Origin: JACMQX01 sp044225675
Lineage (GTDB): Bacteria > Pseudomonadota > Gammaproteobacteria > Burkholderiales > Burkholderiaceae_C
Direction of reading: 5' to 3'
Length of the DNA: 64,000 nucleotides
Assembly: GCA_044225675.1 (NCBI GenBank)
Contig: JBGAIH010000014.1
Coordinates: 1 to 64,000 of the forward strand
In this document: positions 25,636-35,430 of the stretch, piece by piece
How the letters are laid out: the number at the start of each line of letters is the position of its first letter
How positions within the stretch are numbered: the first letter of the stretch is position 1
The notes under the pieces: model-generated
Seen by the model: the letters and a program-made list of their open reading frames with translations, nothing else
Told to the model about the DNA's origin: nothing
The model's database searches: none
Translations under genes and position numbers: made by a program

Positions 25636-26511
25636 TCACAGGTTCTCCGGAATGTCGATGGCGCCTTCGAAGACCGAGACGGCAGGCCCGGTCATGAGCA
25701 CCGGCTGACCGACGCCGGCCCATTCGATGGTCAGGCGTCCGCCGCGGGTGTCGACGTCCACGCGGCGGTCCAGCAGGCCACGCCGGATGCCCGCCACCAC
25801 GGCCGCGCAGGCTCCGGTGCCGCAGGCCAGCGTCTCGCCCGCGCCGCGCTCGTAGACGCGCAGGCGCACATGGTCGCGGGACACGACCTGCAGAAAGCCG
25901 GCATTGACCCGACGCGGAAACCGCGGGTGGTTCTCGATGAACGGGCCCTGGGTGGCCACGGGCGCGGTGTCGACGTCGTCGACGAGCTGCACCGCATGCG
26001 GGTTGCCCATGGACAGCACCGACACGTGGATGACGGTCGCATCCGCGCCGGCGCCCAGCGCGAGCGGCCAGATCGCGCCGTCCCCGGACACATCGGGCGC
26101 AAGGCCGGCAGCATCAAACGGAACACGCTCGGGCTCGAACATCGGCGCGCCCATGTCGACCGTGACGCGACCGTCGGCGTTCATGCGGGGCTCGATCACC
26201 CCGGACAGGGTGCGCACCCGCACCACGTCGCGGGCCGTGAGGCCGTGCTCCCGCACGTAGCGCAGGAAGCAGCGCGCGCCGTTGCCGCACTGCTCCACCT
26301 CGCCGCCATCGGCGTTGTGGATCACGTATTCGAAGTCGATGCCGGCCACCGGAGACGGTCGCACGGTCAGGATCTGGTCGGCCCCCACGCCGAAATGGCG
26401 GTTGGCGAGAAAGCGGTAATGCGCCGGCGAGAGCCCGAGCCGGCCCCGCGTTTCGTCGAGCACCACGAAGTCGTTGCCCGCGCCCTGCATCTTCGTGAAA
26501 GGGATTCGCAT
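25636..26511 (-). CDS. dapF: Diaminopimelate epimerase
   Basis: Converts LL- to meso-diaminopimelate, feeding both lysine and peptidoglycan (MurE in this window carries the meso-DAP motif). The start MRIPFTKMQGAGNDFVVLD and the two catalytic cysteines, C75 in EQCGNGARC and the one at about 233 in ACGTGAC, are all present. 291 residues from ATG 26511; a longer frame upstream has no family similarity. Divergent from the NUDIX/MBL fusion, with 127 bases between them. Confidence 0.95.
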   Translation of the reverse strand: MRIPFTKMQGAGNDFVVLDETRGRLGLSPAHYRFLANRHFGVGADQILTVRPSPVAGIDFEYVIHNADGGEVEQCGNGARCFLRYVREHGLTARDVVRVRTLSGVIEPRMNADGRVTVDMGAPMFEPERVPFDAAGLAPDVSGDGAIWPLALGAGADATVIHVSVLSMGNPHAVQLVDDVDTAPVATQGPFIENHPRFPRRVNAGFLQVVSRDHVRLRVYERGAGETLACGTGACAAVVAGIRRGLLDRRVDVDTRGGRLTIEWAGVGQPVLMTGPAVSVFEGAIDIPENL

Positions 26512-26638
26512 GCTGCGGATTATCACCGCCCCGGCATGCGCCGGGCCTCGCAGGCAAGCTGCCCGCGCCGCTGCGGCCGGCACAACGGCTGCACCGCAGC
26601 GACCGGCACGATGGCTGCGCCGCTCCGATAATGGCTCC

Positions 26639-28270
26639 ATGGTCCGACCTTCCCAACTCCTGTACCCCCAGCGCGAGCCTGCGGCCACCCGGCCGGCCGC
26701 CACCGTGCTGCTGCTGCGCGATGCGCCGGGTGGCATCGAGGTGCTGATGACGCGCCGCTCAATGACGGCCAGCTTCGCCCCCGGCGCCTATGTGTTCCCC
26801 GGCGGCGGCATCGACGCGGCCGATGCCGCGGCGCATCCGCTGGCGGCGCGCCGCGCCACCCAGGACGACCTGCGGCTGACCCAGGCGATCGCCGCCATCC
26901 GCGAGAGCTTCGAGGAACTGGGCGTCCTGCTGGCCCGGCACCCCGACGGACGCATGGCCAGCGATGCCGACATCGCGGCGCTGGACCGCAACGCGCCCCT
27001 GGCGCCGCAGTGCGCCGCGCGCGGCCTGGTGCTCGCCGCCGATGACGTTTATGTGCTGGCGCACTGGATCACCGACCGCGACCTGCCCCGCCGCTTCGAC
27101 GTGCCCTTCCTCGTGGCGCGCATGCCGGCCGGCCAGCAGCCCGTCGCCGACGAGGCCGAGCAGTTCGAGCCGGTGTGGATCGACCCGGCGCGTGCGCTCG
27201 CCCAGCATGCGGCCGGGCAGTTCTTCATGATCTTCCCGACCATCCGCACGCTGGAGCGGCTGCAGCACTTCAAGACGGTCGAAGCCGTGCTGGCCGCCTG
27301 CGCCAGCGAGAAGCCGCTGTGGACCTCGTGCCCGCGCGCCGGCCTCGTCGCCGGCGCGGAGGCGCGCTTCATGGAGCACGAATCGCCGTACGGCGAGCTG
27401 GCGCTGACCTCGCCCGACGGGCAGATGGTCCACCACCTCGACTGGGGCACGCTGCAGCCGGTGCCGCTTCTGAAGAACGTCACCCGGCTGACCGCTCCGA
27501 ACGCCGGGGTGATGACCGGCCCCGGCACCAACAGCTACCTCGTGGGCGACGCGGCCAGCGGCTTCATCGTGATCGATCCCGGGCCGGACGACGCCGCGCA
27601 CATCGAACGCCTGCACCGGGCCGCAGGCGGAGACGTGCGCTTCATTGTGTGCACCCATTCGCACCCGGACCATTCGCCCGGCGCCCGGCCGCTGCAGGCC
27701 CTGTGCGCGGGCAAGCCCCCGATTCTGGGACTGCCCTCGCAGCCAACCGCGCGCCCCGACAGCCACTTCGTGCCCGACCGCGTCCTCGCCGACCTTGAGG
27801 TGGTGACGGTCGGCGCCGCCGAGCGCCACAGCCTGCAGGTGCTGTACACGCCGGGCCATGCCGCCAACCACCTGTGCCTGCTGCTCCAGGAAGACGGCCT
27901 GCTGTTCTCGGGCGACCACATCCTCAACGGCAGCACCACGGTGGTCAGCCCGCCCGACGGCGACATGACCGCCTACCTCGACTCGCTGGACCGCCTGGCC
28001 GCGGCCTGCACCGATCACGGCGTCGAGTTCATCCTGCCGGCGCATGGCCATGTGCTGGGCTTCGCCGCGCAGGCCATCGCGCACCTCAAGGCCCATCGGC
28101 TGAGCCGCGAGGCCAAGATCATGCGGGTCATGCAGGCGCATCCGGACGCCGGCCTCGACGAATGGGTGCGCCATGCCTACGACGACGTGCCGCCGCGCAT
28201 GTGGCCCGTGGCCAAGGGCTCGCTGAAGGCGCACGTCGACCGCATCCTGGCCCTGCAGGGCAATCCATGA
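26639..28270 (+). CDS. NUDIX hydrolase / metallo-beta-lactamase fusion
   Basis: 543 residues from ATG 26639, two enzyme folds in one chain. Residues about 15-230 form a NUDIX domain (TVLLLRDAPGGIEVLMTRRS, FPGGGID, and the core RESFEELGV of the Nudix box, with an insert between the glycines and the REx2E2 part, recalling NUDT19-type proteins). Residues about 270-540 form an MBL-fold hydrolase: GPGTNSYLVG, the metal motif THSHPDH at about 338-344, TPGHAANH and FSGDHIL, as in LACTB2-like proteins. This would pair a CoA- or nucleotide-diphosphate-type cleavage with a thioester or phosphodiester hydrolase; the substrate is not known. The next gene overlaps its stop by 4 bases. Confidence 0.85.
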   Translation: MVRPSQLLYPQREPAATRPAATVLLLRDAPGGIEVLMTRRSMTASFAPGAYVFPGGGIDAADAAAHPLAARRATQDDLRLTQAIAAIRESFEELGVLLARHPDGRMASDADIAALDRNAPLAPQCAARGLVLAADDVYVLAHWITDRDLPRRFDVPFLVARMPAGQQPVADEAEQFEPVWIDPARALAQHAAGQFFMIFPTIRTLERLQHFKTVEAVLAACASEKPLWTSCPRAGLVAGAEARFMEHESPYGELALTSPDGQMVHHLDWGTLQPVPLLKNVTRLTAPNAGVMTGPGTNSYLVGDAASGFIVIDPGPDDAAHIERLHRAAGGDVRFIVCTHSHPDHSPGARPLQALCAGKPPILGLPSQPTARPDSHFVPDRVLADLEVVTVGAAERHSLQVLYTPGHAANHLCLLLQEDGLLFSGDHILNGSTTVVSPPDGDMTAYLDSLDRLAAACTDHGVEFILPAHGHVLGFAAQAIAHLKAHRLSREAKIMRVMQAHPDAGLDEWVRHAYDDVPPRMWPVAKGSLKAHVDRILALQGNP

Positions 28271-28986
28271 CCGAGCCCGTGCGCCTGGCCCGCCGCGTCG
28301 CGCAGCAAATGGGCTGCTCGCGGCGCGAAGCCGAGCTCTACATCGAAGGGGCCTGGGTCCGTGTGGACGGCCGCCTGGTGGAGGAGCCGCAGTTCCGCGT
28401 CACCGATGACCAGGCCGTCATGATCGACCCCGATGCCCGACCCCTGCCGATCGCTCCCGCGACTTTCCTGCTGCACAAGCCCGCCGGCCACGCGCGGCCG
28501 GAGGACCTGCTGACCGCGCAGGCGCGCGCGGCCGACGCCGCCCCGGCACAGCGCCTGGTCGCCCGTCACCGCCTCCATCAGCAGGCCATGCTGCCGCTGC
28601 CCGCGCTGGCGTCGGGCCTGGCCATCTGGTCGCAGGATCCCCACGTGATCCGCCGGCTGGAGGAAGACGCCGAAACGCTGGAACAGGAACTCATGGTGGG
28701 TGTCGAAGGCGCGGTCTCGCCGGAGCAGTTGCGCCGGCTGTGCCACGGCCTGAGCTTCAACGGCCGGCCGCTGCCGCCCATCAAGGTGAGCGTGGGCAGC
28801 AGCAGCGAGACGTCGACCCGGCTGCGGTTCGCGCTCAAGGGCATCCGGCCGGGCCAGGTGCCGTCGATGTGCACGGACGTGGGCTTGCGCATCACCTCGA
28901 TGCTGCGCCAGCGCATCGGGCGTGTGGGCCTGGGGGGTCTGGCGCCAGGGCAATGGCGATTCCTGCAGCCGGGCGAGCGCTTCTGA
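28267..28986 (+). CDS. S4-domain RluB/RluF-like protein, catalytic Asp apparently missing
   Basis: 239 residues. Residues about 4-52 are an S4 RNA-binding domain (MGCSRREAELYIEGAWVRVD). The rest aligns by eye with the RluB/E/F pseudouridine synthases: LLHKPAG near residue 69, and the tail RLRFALKGIRPGQ...RIGRVGLGGLAPGQW. Where these enzymes have R-L-D-x4-G-L, this one reads PLPALASGL at residues 110-118, so the catalytic Asp is a proline at 112. It may bind RNA without making pseudouridine. Start overlaps the upstream fusion gene (ATGA). Confidence 0.75.
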   Translation: MTEPVRLARRVAQQMGCSRREAELYIEGAWVRVDGRLVEEPQFRVTDDQAVMIDPDARPLPIAPATFLLHKPAGHARPEDLLTAQARAADAAPAQRLVARHRLHQQAMLPLPALASGLAIWSQDPHVIRRLEEDAETLEQELMVGVEGAVSPEQLRRLCHGLSFNGRPLPPIKVSVGSSSETSTRLRFALKGIRPGQVPSMCTDVGLRITSMLRQRIGRVGLGGLAPGQWRFLQPGERF

Positions 28987-29063
28987 GCCGCACGGTGCGC
29001 CCGCGCCGCAAGGCCCGCGCCGCAACGCCGGCGCGCGCCTGGACGCCAGCCGCAAAAAAAAGT

Positions 29064-29404
29064 GTGAAGCCCGCCTGTAAGCCGGATTCTGTGCACCGGA
29101 GTCGCCTCCGGCGTGGTCGCCATTAATCTGGGCCGGGGGTCGCCCCCCGGCTCGGTGCTACCTACCCGCACACTCCGGGGGCCCCGTCAACGTGTGCCTA
29201 CTTGGTATTGCTGCGCGTAGAGATTGCCCGTTTCACCCGGACTCAACCGGCTCGTCTCTGTTGCTCTGATCCTCACCTCACGGTGGACAGGTGTTACCTG
29301 CTACGCTGCCCTGTGCAGTCCGGACGTTCCTCCAGTGCGGTGTTTCCACCCGACGCGAACGTCGGCCTTGCGGCTTGCACCAGCGGCGACCCGGCGTGCT
29401 TCAC
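29064..29404 (-). ncRNA. rnpB: RNase P RNA (bacterial type A)
   Basis: The catalytic RNA that matures tRNA 5' ends. Minus-strand landmarks: GGAGGAACGTCCGGACTGCA near the 5' part (29317-29337 region) with ACAGGGCAG after it, AGAGCAACAGAGA in the middle, and ACAGAATCCGGCTTACAGGC near the 3' end. The ends pair: GTGAAGCACGCC (5', 29404-29393) with GGCGGGCTTCAC (3', 29075-29064), forming helix P1 with one mismatch. About 341 nt. Eight T follow on the minus strand (29061-29054), a likely transcript end. GATAAT at about -10 stands just upstream of 29404. Confidence 0.95.
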
Positions 29405-29460
29405 GAGCGGTATTATCCGCGCTTGCCTTCACTGCTTGATCGACACAAGCCACGAGGACC

Positions 29461-31107
29461 ATGATCCGCATCTCCGAAATCAGACTCACCCTGGCGCAGG
29501 CCGCCGATCCGCAGCCCGCACTGCACGCCGCCGTGGCCGGAATCCTCGGCGTGCCGCCCACGGCCCTCGCCGACGTCCACGTCTTCAAGCGCAGCTTCGA
29601 CGCGCGCAAGGCCGACCTGCTGGCCGTGTACATCGTGGACGTCACCCTCGATGCATCCGTGGACGAATCCGCACTGCTGGAACGCCACGCGGGCAAGCCC
29701 CACATCGCCCGCACCCCCGACATGACCTGGCAGCCGCCCGTGCAGGCGCCGGCGGAGCTGCCTCTGCGGCCGGTGGTGGTGGGCTTCGGTCCCTGCGGCA
29801 TCTTTGCCGCGCTGGTGCTGGCGCAGATGGGTTTCCGGCCCATCGTGCTCGAGCGCGGCAAGACCGTGCGTCAGCGGACCCAGGACACCTGGGGCCTGTG
29901 GCGAAAGCGCGTGCTCAACCCGGAGTCGAACGTCCAGTTCGGCGAAGGCGGCGCCGGCACCTTCAGCGACGGCAAGCTCTACAGCCAGATCAAGGACCCG
30001 CGGCACCTGGGCCGCAAGGTAATGGAGGAGTTCGTCAAGGCCGGCGCGCCGCCCGAAATCCTCTACGAGGCCCATCCGCACATCGGCACCTTCAAGCTCG
30101 TGAAGGTGGTGGAGAACATCCGCGAGCAGATCATCGCGCTCGGCGGCGAGATCCGGTTCGAGCAGCGCGTCACCGACGTGCGGGTGGAAGGCAGCGGCAG
30201 CGAGCGGCGCCTGCGCGGCCTGACGGTCCACGACGCGCGCACCGGGCAGTCGTACGAGCTGCGCGCCGACCATGTCGTGATGGCCCTCGGCCACAGTTCC
30301 CGCGACAGCTTTGCCATGCTGCACGAGCGCGGCGTCCACATGGAAGCCAAGCCCTTTTCCATCGGCTTTCGCATCGAGCATCCGCAGGGGGTGATCGACC
30401 GGGCGCGCTGGGGCCGGCATGCCGGGCATCCTCTGCTGGGCGCGGCCGACTACCGGCTGGTGCACCACGCGAGCAACGGTCGCTCGGTCTACAGCTTCTG
30501 CATGTGCCCTGGCGGAACGGTGGTGGCCGCCACGTCCGAGCCCGAACGCGTCGTGACCAATGGCATGAGCCAGTATTCGCGCAACGAGCGCAATGCGAAT
30601 GCCGGCATCGTGGTCGGCATCGACCCGCGCGACTACCCGGGCGGCCCGCTGGCCGGCATCGCGCTGCAGCGGCAGCTCGAATCGAATGCCTATCTGCTGG
30701 GCGGCAGCAGCTATGAAGCGCCGGGGCAGCTGGTAGGCGATTTCATCGCGGGCCGGCCTTCCAGCGGCCTGGGCTCGGTGGAGCCCTCGTACAAGCCGGG
30801 GGTGAAGGTCGGCGACCTGTCGACCGCCCTGCCGGGCTACGCCATCGAGGCGATCCGTGAAGCGCTGCCGGCCTTCGGCCGCAAGATCAAGGGCTTCGAC
30901 ATGCATGACGCCGTGCTGACCGGCGTGGAGACGCGGACCTCGTCGCCGCTCAAGATCGGCAGAGGCGAGGACTTCCAGAGCCTGAACACGCCCGGCCTCT
31001 ACCCCGCTGGCGAAGGCGCCAGCTACGCCGGTGGCATCCTGTCGGCCGGGGTGGACGGCATCAAGGTCGGCGAGGCGGTGGCGCGCCAGCTGGCGGCGCG
31101 CGCCTGA
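29461..31107 (+). CDS. FAD-dependent NAD(P) oxidoreductase (COG2509-like)
   Basis: 548 residues. After an N-terminal about 95-residue region (ISEIRLTLAQAADPQPALHAAV..., ferredoxin-like appearance) comes a Rossmann FAD site VVVGFGPCGIFAALVLAQMG near residue 104, and a second glycine-rich region. FGEGGAGTFSDGKLYSQIKDP and the C-terminal GLYPAGEGASYAGGILSAGVDG are typical of the COG2509 FAD-dependent dehydrogenase group. The physiological substrate is not known. It is transcribed away from rnpB, 56 bases apart. Confidence 0.85.
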   Translation: MIRISEIRLTLAQAADPQPALHAAVAGILGVPPTALADVHVFKRSFDARKADLLAVYIVDVTLDASVDESALLERHAGKPHIARTPDMTWQPPVQAPAELPLRPVVVGFGPCGIFAALVLAQMGFRPIVLERGKTVRQRTQDTWGLWRKRVLNPESNVQFGEGGAGTFSDGKLYSQIKDPRHLGRKVMEEFVKAGAPPEILYEAHPHIGTFKLVKVVENIREQIIALGGEIRFEQRVTDVRVEGSGSERRLRGLTVHDARTGQSYELRADHVVMALGHSSRDSFAMLHERGVHMEAKPFSIGFRIEHPQGVIDRARWGRHAGHPLLGAADYRLVHHASNGRSVYSFCMCPGGTVVAATSEPERVVTNGMSQYSRNERNANAGIVVGIDPRDYPGGPLAGIALQRQLESNAYLLGGSSYEAPGQLVGDFIAGRPSSGLGSVEPSYKPGVKVGDLSTALPGYAIEAIREALPAFGRKIKGFDMHDAVLTGVETRTSSPLKIGRGEDFQSLNTPGLYPAGEGASYAGGILSAGVDGIKVGEAVARQLAARA

Positions 31108-31140
31108 AGCAGGGTTGAAGCGCGGCTGAAGACGCACATG

Positions 31141-31183
31141 AAAAAAAGCCGCCCATGAAAAAGCGCCCCGCTCGGGGGGCGCT
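31141..31183 (-). terminator. Rho-independent terminator of htpX
   Basis: An 8-bp stem, AGCGCCCC (31162-31169) with GGGGCGCT (31176-31183), followed on the minus strand by a short T run, with a second T run at 31147-31141. It lies directly beyond the htpX stop; the + strand side has no T run, so it serves the minus-strand gene. Confidence 0.8.
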
Positions 31184-31203
31184 CGGTGCGAAGCAGGTTT
31201 GCC

Positions 31204-32073
31204 TCAGGCCTGCTGCAGGGCGGCGATGCGCTGCTCGATCGGCGGATGGGTCGAGAACAGCGCGCCGATGCCGCCGGTGATGCCCATGGCCTGCACGCTC
31301 TTGGGCAGTTCGCCGGGCGCCATGCCGCCCAGGCGGGCCAGTGCATTGATCATCGGCTGCTTGCGGCCCAGCAGGGTCGCGGAGCCGGCGTCGGCCCGGT
31401 ACTCGCGCTGGCGGGAGAACCAGGCCACGATGATGGCCGCCAGGAAGCCCAGCACGATGTCCAGCACGATCGTGGTGACGTAGTAGCCGATGCCGGGGCC
31501 GGAGTTGCTGTCGCTGCCACGGCGCAGGAAGCTGTCGACCGCATAGCCGATCACCCGGCTGAGGAACACGACGAAGGTGTTCATCACGCCCTGGATCAGC
31601 GTCATGGTGACCATGTCGCCGTTGGCGATGTGGGCGACCTCGTGGCCGATCACGGCTTCGATCTCGTCGCGCGTCATGCCCTGCAGCAGGCCGGTAGACA
31701 CGGCGACCAGGGCCGAGTTCTTGAACGCGCCGGTGGCGAACGCGTTGGGCGCGCCCTCGAAGATGCCTACTTCCGGCATGCCGATGCCAGCCCGCTCCGA
31801 CAGGCGGCGCACGGTCTCGACGATCCACGCCTCGTCGGCATTGGATGGGTTGTTGATGATGCGCACGCCGGCGCTCCACTTGGCCACGGGCTTGCTGATC
31901 AGCAGCGAGATGATGGCGCCGCCAAAGCCCATGATGAGCGAGAACCCGAGCAGCATGCCCAGGTTGAGGCCGTTGGCCGTGAGGTACCGGTTCACGCCCA
32001 GCAGGCTGGCGACGACGCCGAGCACCAGCACCACGGCAAGGTTGGTCAGGACGAACAGGACGATGCGTTTCAT
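31204..32073 (-). CDS. htpX: Membrane zinc metalloprotease HtpX
   Basis: Inner-membrane M48 protease in membrane-protein quality control. 289 residues from ATG 32073: two N-terminal membrane helices (about 4-24 and 35-55), the zinc motif HEVAH in VIGHEVAHIANGD near residue 140, two further hydrophobic segments, and the REYRADAGSA motif carrying the third zinc ligand. The C-terminal STHPPIEQRI is also typical. An upstream frame extension lacks support. Confidence 0.95.
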   Translation of the reverse strand: MKRIVLFVLTNLAVVLVLGVVASLLGVNRYLTANGLNLGMLLGFSLIMGFGGAIISLLISKPVAKWSAGVRIINNPSNADEAWIVETVRRLSERAGIGMPEVGIFEGAPNAFATGAFKNSALVAVSTGLLQGMTRDEIEAVIGHEVAHIANGDMVTMTLIQGVMNTFVVFLSRVIGYAVDSFLRRGSDSNSGPGIGYYVTTIVLDIVLGFLAAIIVAWFSRQREYRADAGSATLLGRKQPMINALARLGGMAPGELPKSVQAMGITGGIGALFSTHPPIEQRIAALQQA

Positions 32074-32178
32074 GCGTTGAGACTTTCTGTAGAGCCCATC
32101 AACGGGCTGTGCCGGCAATGGTAGGGGCGGGGCCCGGGAAATCAAGACGTCACGCGGTTCGCACCACAAGATTTGCGG

Positions 32179-32937
32179 TTATTGGCCCTGCTGCGGGAGT
32201 GGCCGGAACACCTGCGCATCCTCATAGAAGGCGGGGTCTTCATTGGCGGCCCACCAGCCGGGCACGCCCAGCACGGGCAGCGGCAGAAAAGGCTTGGCCG
32301 CCAGCGTCGGCGCGTCGAGCGCGGCAGCCAGCATGCCGTCCCATGCCGCCAGATCGCCCTCCCCGGGGTCGAGCCGGAACACATGGGCCGTGATCGGTTT
32401 GCGCGGCCGCACCAGCTTTGCAAGAAGCGCATGACCGAACAGCACCAGCCGCGCCTCGCCCCACAGTGGCCGCAAGTCGACGAAGAGGCGGCGCCACTGG
32501 CGCGCGGCCAGCGCCGCCCACAGGGCGTCCGGTGCGTGCAGCAGTGCGGCGTTCTCGTCGAACACGGTGATGGCGTCGCGGACCGGGCCCCGCACGGCGC
32601 CAGCGCCCCGCCGGGCGATCTCATGGGCCTGCAGCTGATTGAGGCGCGTCTTGACCTGCGGAAACCGGTGCCAGCACAGGCCATGGAAGAAGTCGTGCAG
32701 GCCCTCCCGGGTCGGGCATTCGCCCCGGGCATGGACATGCGCCTCGAAGGCCATGCCGGCCACAGGCGCCGACTGGGGCACGAAGCGCACGGGCGCCGCA
32801 GCGGCCCGGTTGAGCGCCTCGGCCAGCGTCAGGCCGCTCGCCCATTCGCGCGCCACGGATTCGCCGGCAGGGCGCCATGCTTGCAGCCAGGGCTGCGTCC
32901 AGTCGATGCCGGCGGCACCGGCCGGCGCTGCGTTCAT
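32179..32937 (-). CDS. DUF3025 family protein
   Basis: 252-residue soluble protein; the central stretch LHDFFHGLCWHRFPQVKTRLNQLQ is characteristic of DUF3025, and ITVFDENAALL is also conserved there, to my knowledge. No catalytic role is known to me. Its ATG overlaps the pyrC stop as ATGA (32934-32937), so it is the second gene of a pyrC operon. Confidence 0.8.
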   Translation of the reverse strand: MNAAPAGAAGIDWTQPWLQAWRPAGESVAREWASGLTLAEALNRAAAAPVRFVPQSAPVAGMAFEAHVHARGECPTREGLHDFFHGLCWHRFPQVKTRLNQLQAHEIARRGAGAVRGPVRDAITVFDENAALLHAPDALWAALAARQWRRLFVDLRPLWGEARLVLFGHALLAKLVRPRKPITAHVFRLDPGEGDLAAWDGMLAAALDAPTLAAKPFLPLPVLGVPGWWAANEDPAFYEDAQVFRPLPQQGQ

Positions 32938-33980
32938 GCGGCGGCGAGCTTCCAGGGCAGGGCTTCGCCGGCCCGCAGCGGCTTGAGATCCGCTTCGCCA
33001 AAAACGAAACTCGGCGGCGGCGTCCAGGACTCACGGCGCAGTGTGACGGTCCCCTGGTTGCGGGGCAGGCCGTAGAAATCCGCGCCGTTGAAGCTGGCAA
33101 AGGCCTCCAGATGCGACAGCGCGCCTGCGGCGTCGAAGGCCTCGGCATACATCTCGAGCGCCGCATGGGCGGTGTAGCAGCCTGCGCAGCCCGTGGCGTG
33201 CTCCTTGAGATGCGCCGCATGGGGGGCGCTGTCGGTGCCCAGAAAGAAGCGCGGATGGCCGCTGGTGGCGGCCTCCACCAGGGCCTGGCGATGCGTCTCG
33301 CGCTTGAGCACCGGAAGGCAGTAGTAGTGGGGACGGACTCCACCGGTGAAGATCGCGTTGCGGTTGAACAGCAGGTGGTGGGCCGTCACCGTCGCTGCGG
33401 TAAAGCGGTCGGCGTCGCGCACATAGTGCGCCGCCTCGCGCGTGGTGATGTGTTCGAACACGACCTTGAGCTCGGGAAAGTCGCGCCGCAGCGGAATCAT
33501 CTGGGTGTCGATGAAGACCGCCTCCCGGTCGAACAGGTCGATGTCTGACGACGTCACCTCGCCATGCACCAGCAGCAGCAGGCCCTCGCGTTGCATGGCC
33601 TCCAGGGTCCGGTAGGTCTTGCGGATGTCGGTCACGCCGGCGTCGCTGTTGGTCGTGGCGCCGGCCGGATAGAGCTTGACCGCCACCACGCCCGCCTCCC
33701 GGGCGCGACGGATCTCGTCGGGCGGCAGGTTGTCGGTGAGGTACAGCGTCATCAGCGGCTCGAACGCATGGCCCTTGGGAACGGCCGCGAGAATCCGCTG
33801 GCGGTAGTCGAGCGCCTGCGCGGCCGTCGTCACCGGCGGCTTGAGATTCGGCATGATGATGGCGCGGCCGAACTGGGCCGCCGTGTGCGGCACCGTGGTC
33901 AGCAAGGCTTCGCCGTCGCGCAGATGCAGATGCCAGTCGTCGGGACGGGTGATCGTGATCGAGGAGGGAGAGGAAGTCAT
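32934..33980 (-). CDS. pyrC: Dihydroorotase
   Basis: Zinc amidohydrolase closing carbamoyl-aspartate to dihydroorotate in pyrimidine synthesis. 348 residues, the class II (homodimeric, E. coli-like) type. The metal motif DDWHLHLRDG is at about residues 14-23, the carbamylated-lysine region is VVAVKLYPAGATTNSDAG, VFEHITT supplies a further ligand, and FFLGTDSAPHA the catalytic Asp. It lies 28 bases after gltL and may be co-transcribed with the Glt genes, although a separate promoter is not excluded. Confidence 0.96.
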   Translation of the reverse strand: MTSSPSSITITRPDDWHLHLRDGEALLTTVPHTAAQFGRAIIMPNLKPPVTTAAQALDYRQRILAAVPKGHAFEPLMTLYLTDNLPPDEIRRAREAGVVAVKLYPAGATTNSDAGVTDIRKTYRTLEAMQREGLLLLVHGEVTSSDIDLFDREAVFIDTQMIPLRRDFPELKVVFEHITTREAAHYVRDADRFTAATVTAHHLLFNRNAIFTGGVRPHYYCLPVLKRETHRQALVEAATSGHPRFFLGTDSAPHAAHLKEHATGCAGCYTAHAALEMYAEAFDAAGALSHLEAFASFNGADFYGLPRNQGTVTLRRESWTPPPSFVFGEADLKPLRAGEALPWKLAAA

Positions 33981-34008
33981 CCCCGGATTGTCGGGGAAAG
34001 CCAGCGGC

Positions 34009-34746
<738 letters not shown>

Positions 34747-34760
34747 GTGGGACTCCGGAC

Positions 34761-35429
34761 TTAGCGAATGATGGCGATCTTGGCCTGCAGCTTCTTGACG
34801 AGCCAGGACAGGCCGAAACAGATGACGAAGTAGAAAAGCGCCGCAAGGATGTAGGCCTCGCGCGGATGGCTCAGGTTGGCGCCGGCCGTGCTGAAGCCAT
34901 GCAGCATGTCATGGGCGGTGATGATGTAGACCAGCGATGTGTCCTGGAACAGGATGATGGTCTGCGTCAGCAGGATCGGCAGCATGTTGCGAAACGCCTG
35001 CGGCAGGATCACGAGCTTCATGTTCTGGCCGTAGCTCATGCCCAGAGCCTGACCCGCGAACACCTGGCCGCGCGGGATGGACTGGATGCCGGCCCGCATG
35101 ATCTCGCTGAAGTAGGCCGCCTCGAAGGCGATGAAGGTGATCACCGCCGACAGCTCCGCGCCGATCGGCCGGCCGATCAGCAGCGGCACCAGCAGGAAGA
35201 ACCACAGCAGCACCATCAGCAGCGGAATGGAGCGCATGCCGTTGACGTAGATCGTGGCCGGCAGCACCAGGGCCTTGATGCCCGACAGCCGCATCAGCGC
35301 GAGCAGCGTCCCGAACAGGATGCCGCCCAGCGTGGCCACCGCCGTCAGCGCCAGACTGAAGTACAGGCCCTTGAGGATGAAGCTGCGGAAGACCTCGTAG
35401 GTGAAGAAGGAAAAGTCGAGTGCGGCCAT
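34761..35429 (-). CDS. gltK: Glutamate/aspartate ABC transporter, permease GltK
   Basis: 222-residue inner-membrane permease of the His/Glu/Gln family. Five hydrophobic segments; the cytoplasmic EAA loop reads EIMRAGIQSIPRGQVFAGQALG. One base separates it from gltJ, so the two permeases are probably translated together. Confidence 0.92.
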   Translation of the reverse strand: MAALDFSFFTYEVFRSFILKGLYFSLALTAVATLGGILFGTLLALMRLSGIKALVLPATIYVNGMRSIPLLMVLLWFFLLVPLLIGRPIGAELSAVITFIAFEAAYFSEIMRAGIQSIPRGQVFAGQALGMSYGQNMKLVILPQAFRNMLPILLTQTIILFQDTSLVYIITAHDMLHGFSTAGANLSHPREAYILAALFYFVICFGLSWLVKKLQAKIAIIR

Positions 35430-35430
35430 G

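Noticed and set aside
29202..30716. 504-codon + strand frame over rnpB and the FAD oxidoreductase gene
   Set aside because: It overlaps a clear RNase P RNA and runs in a different frame from the oxidoreductase; its translation is Arg-rich without motifs.
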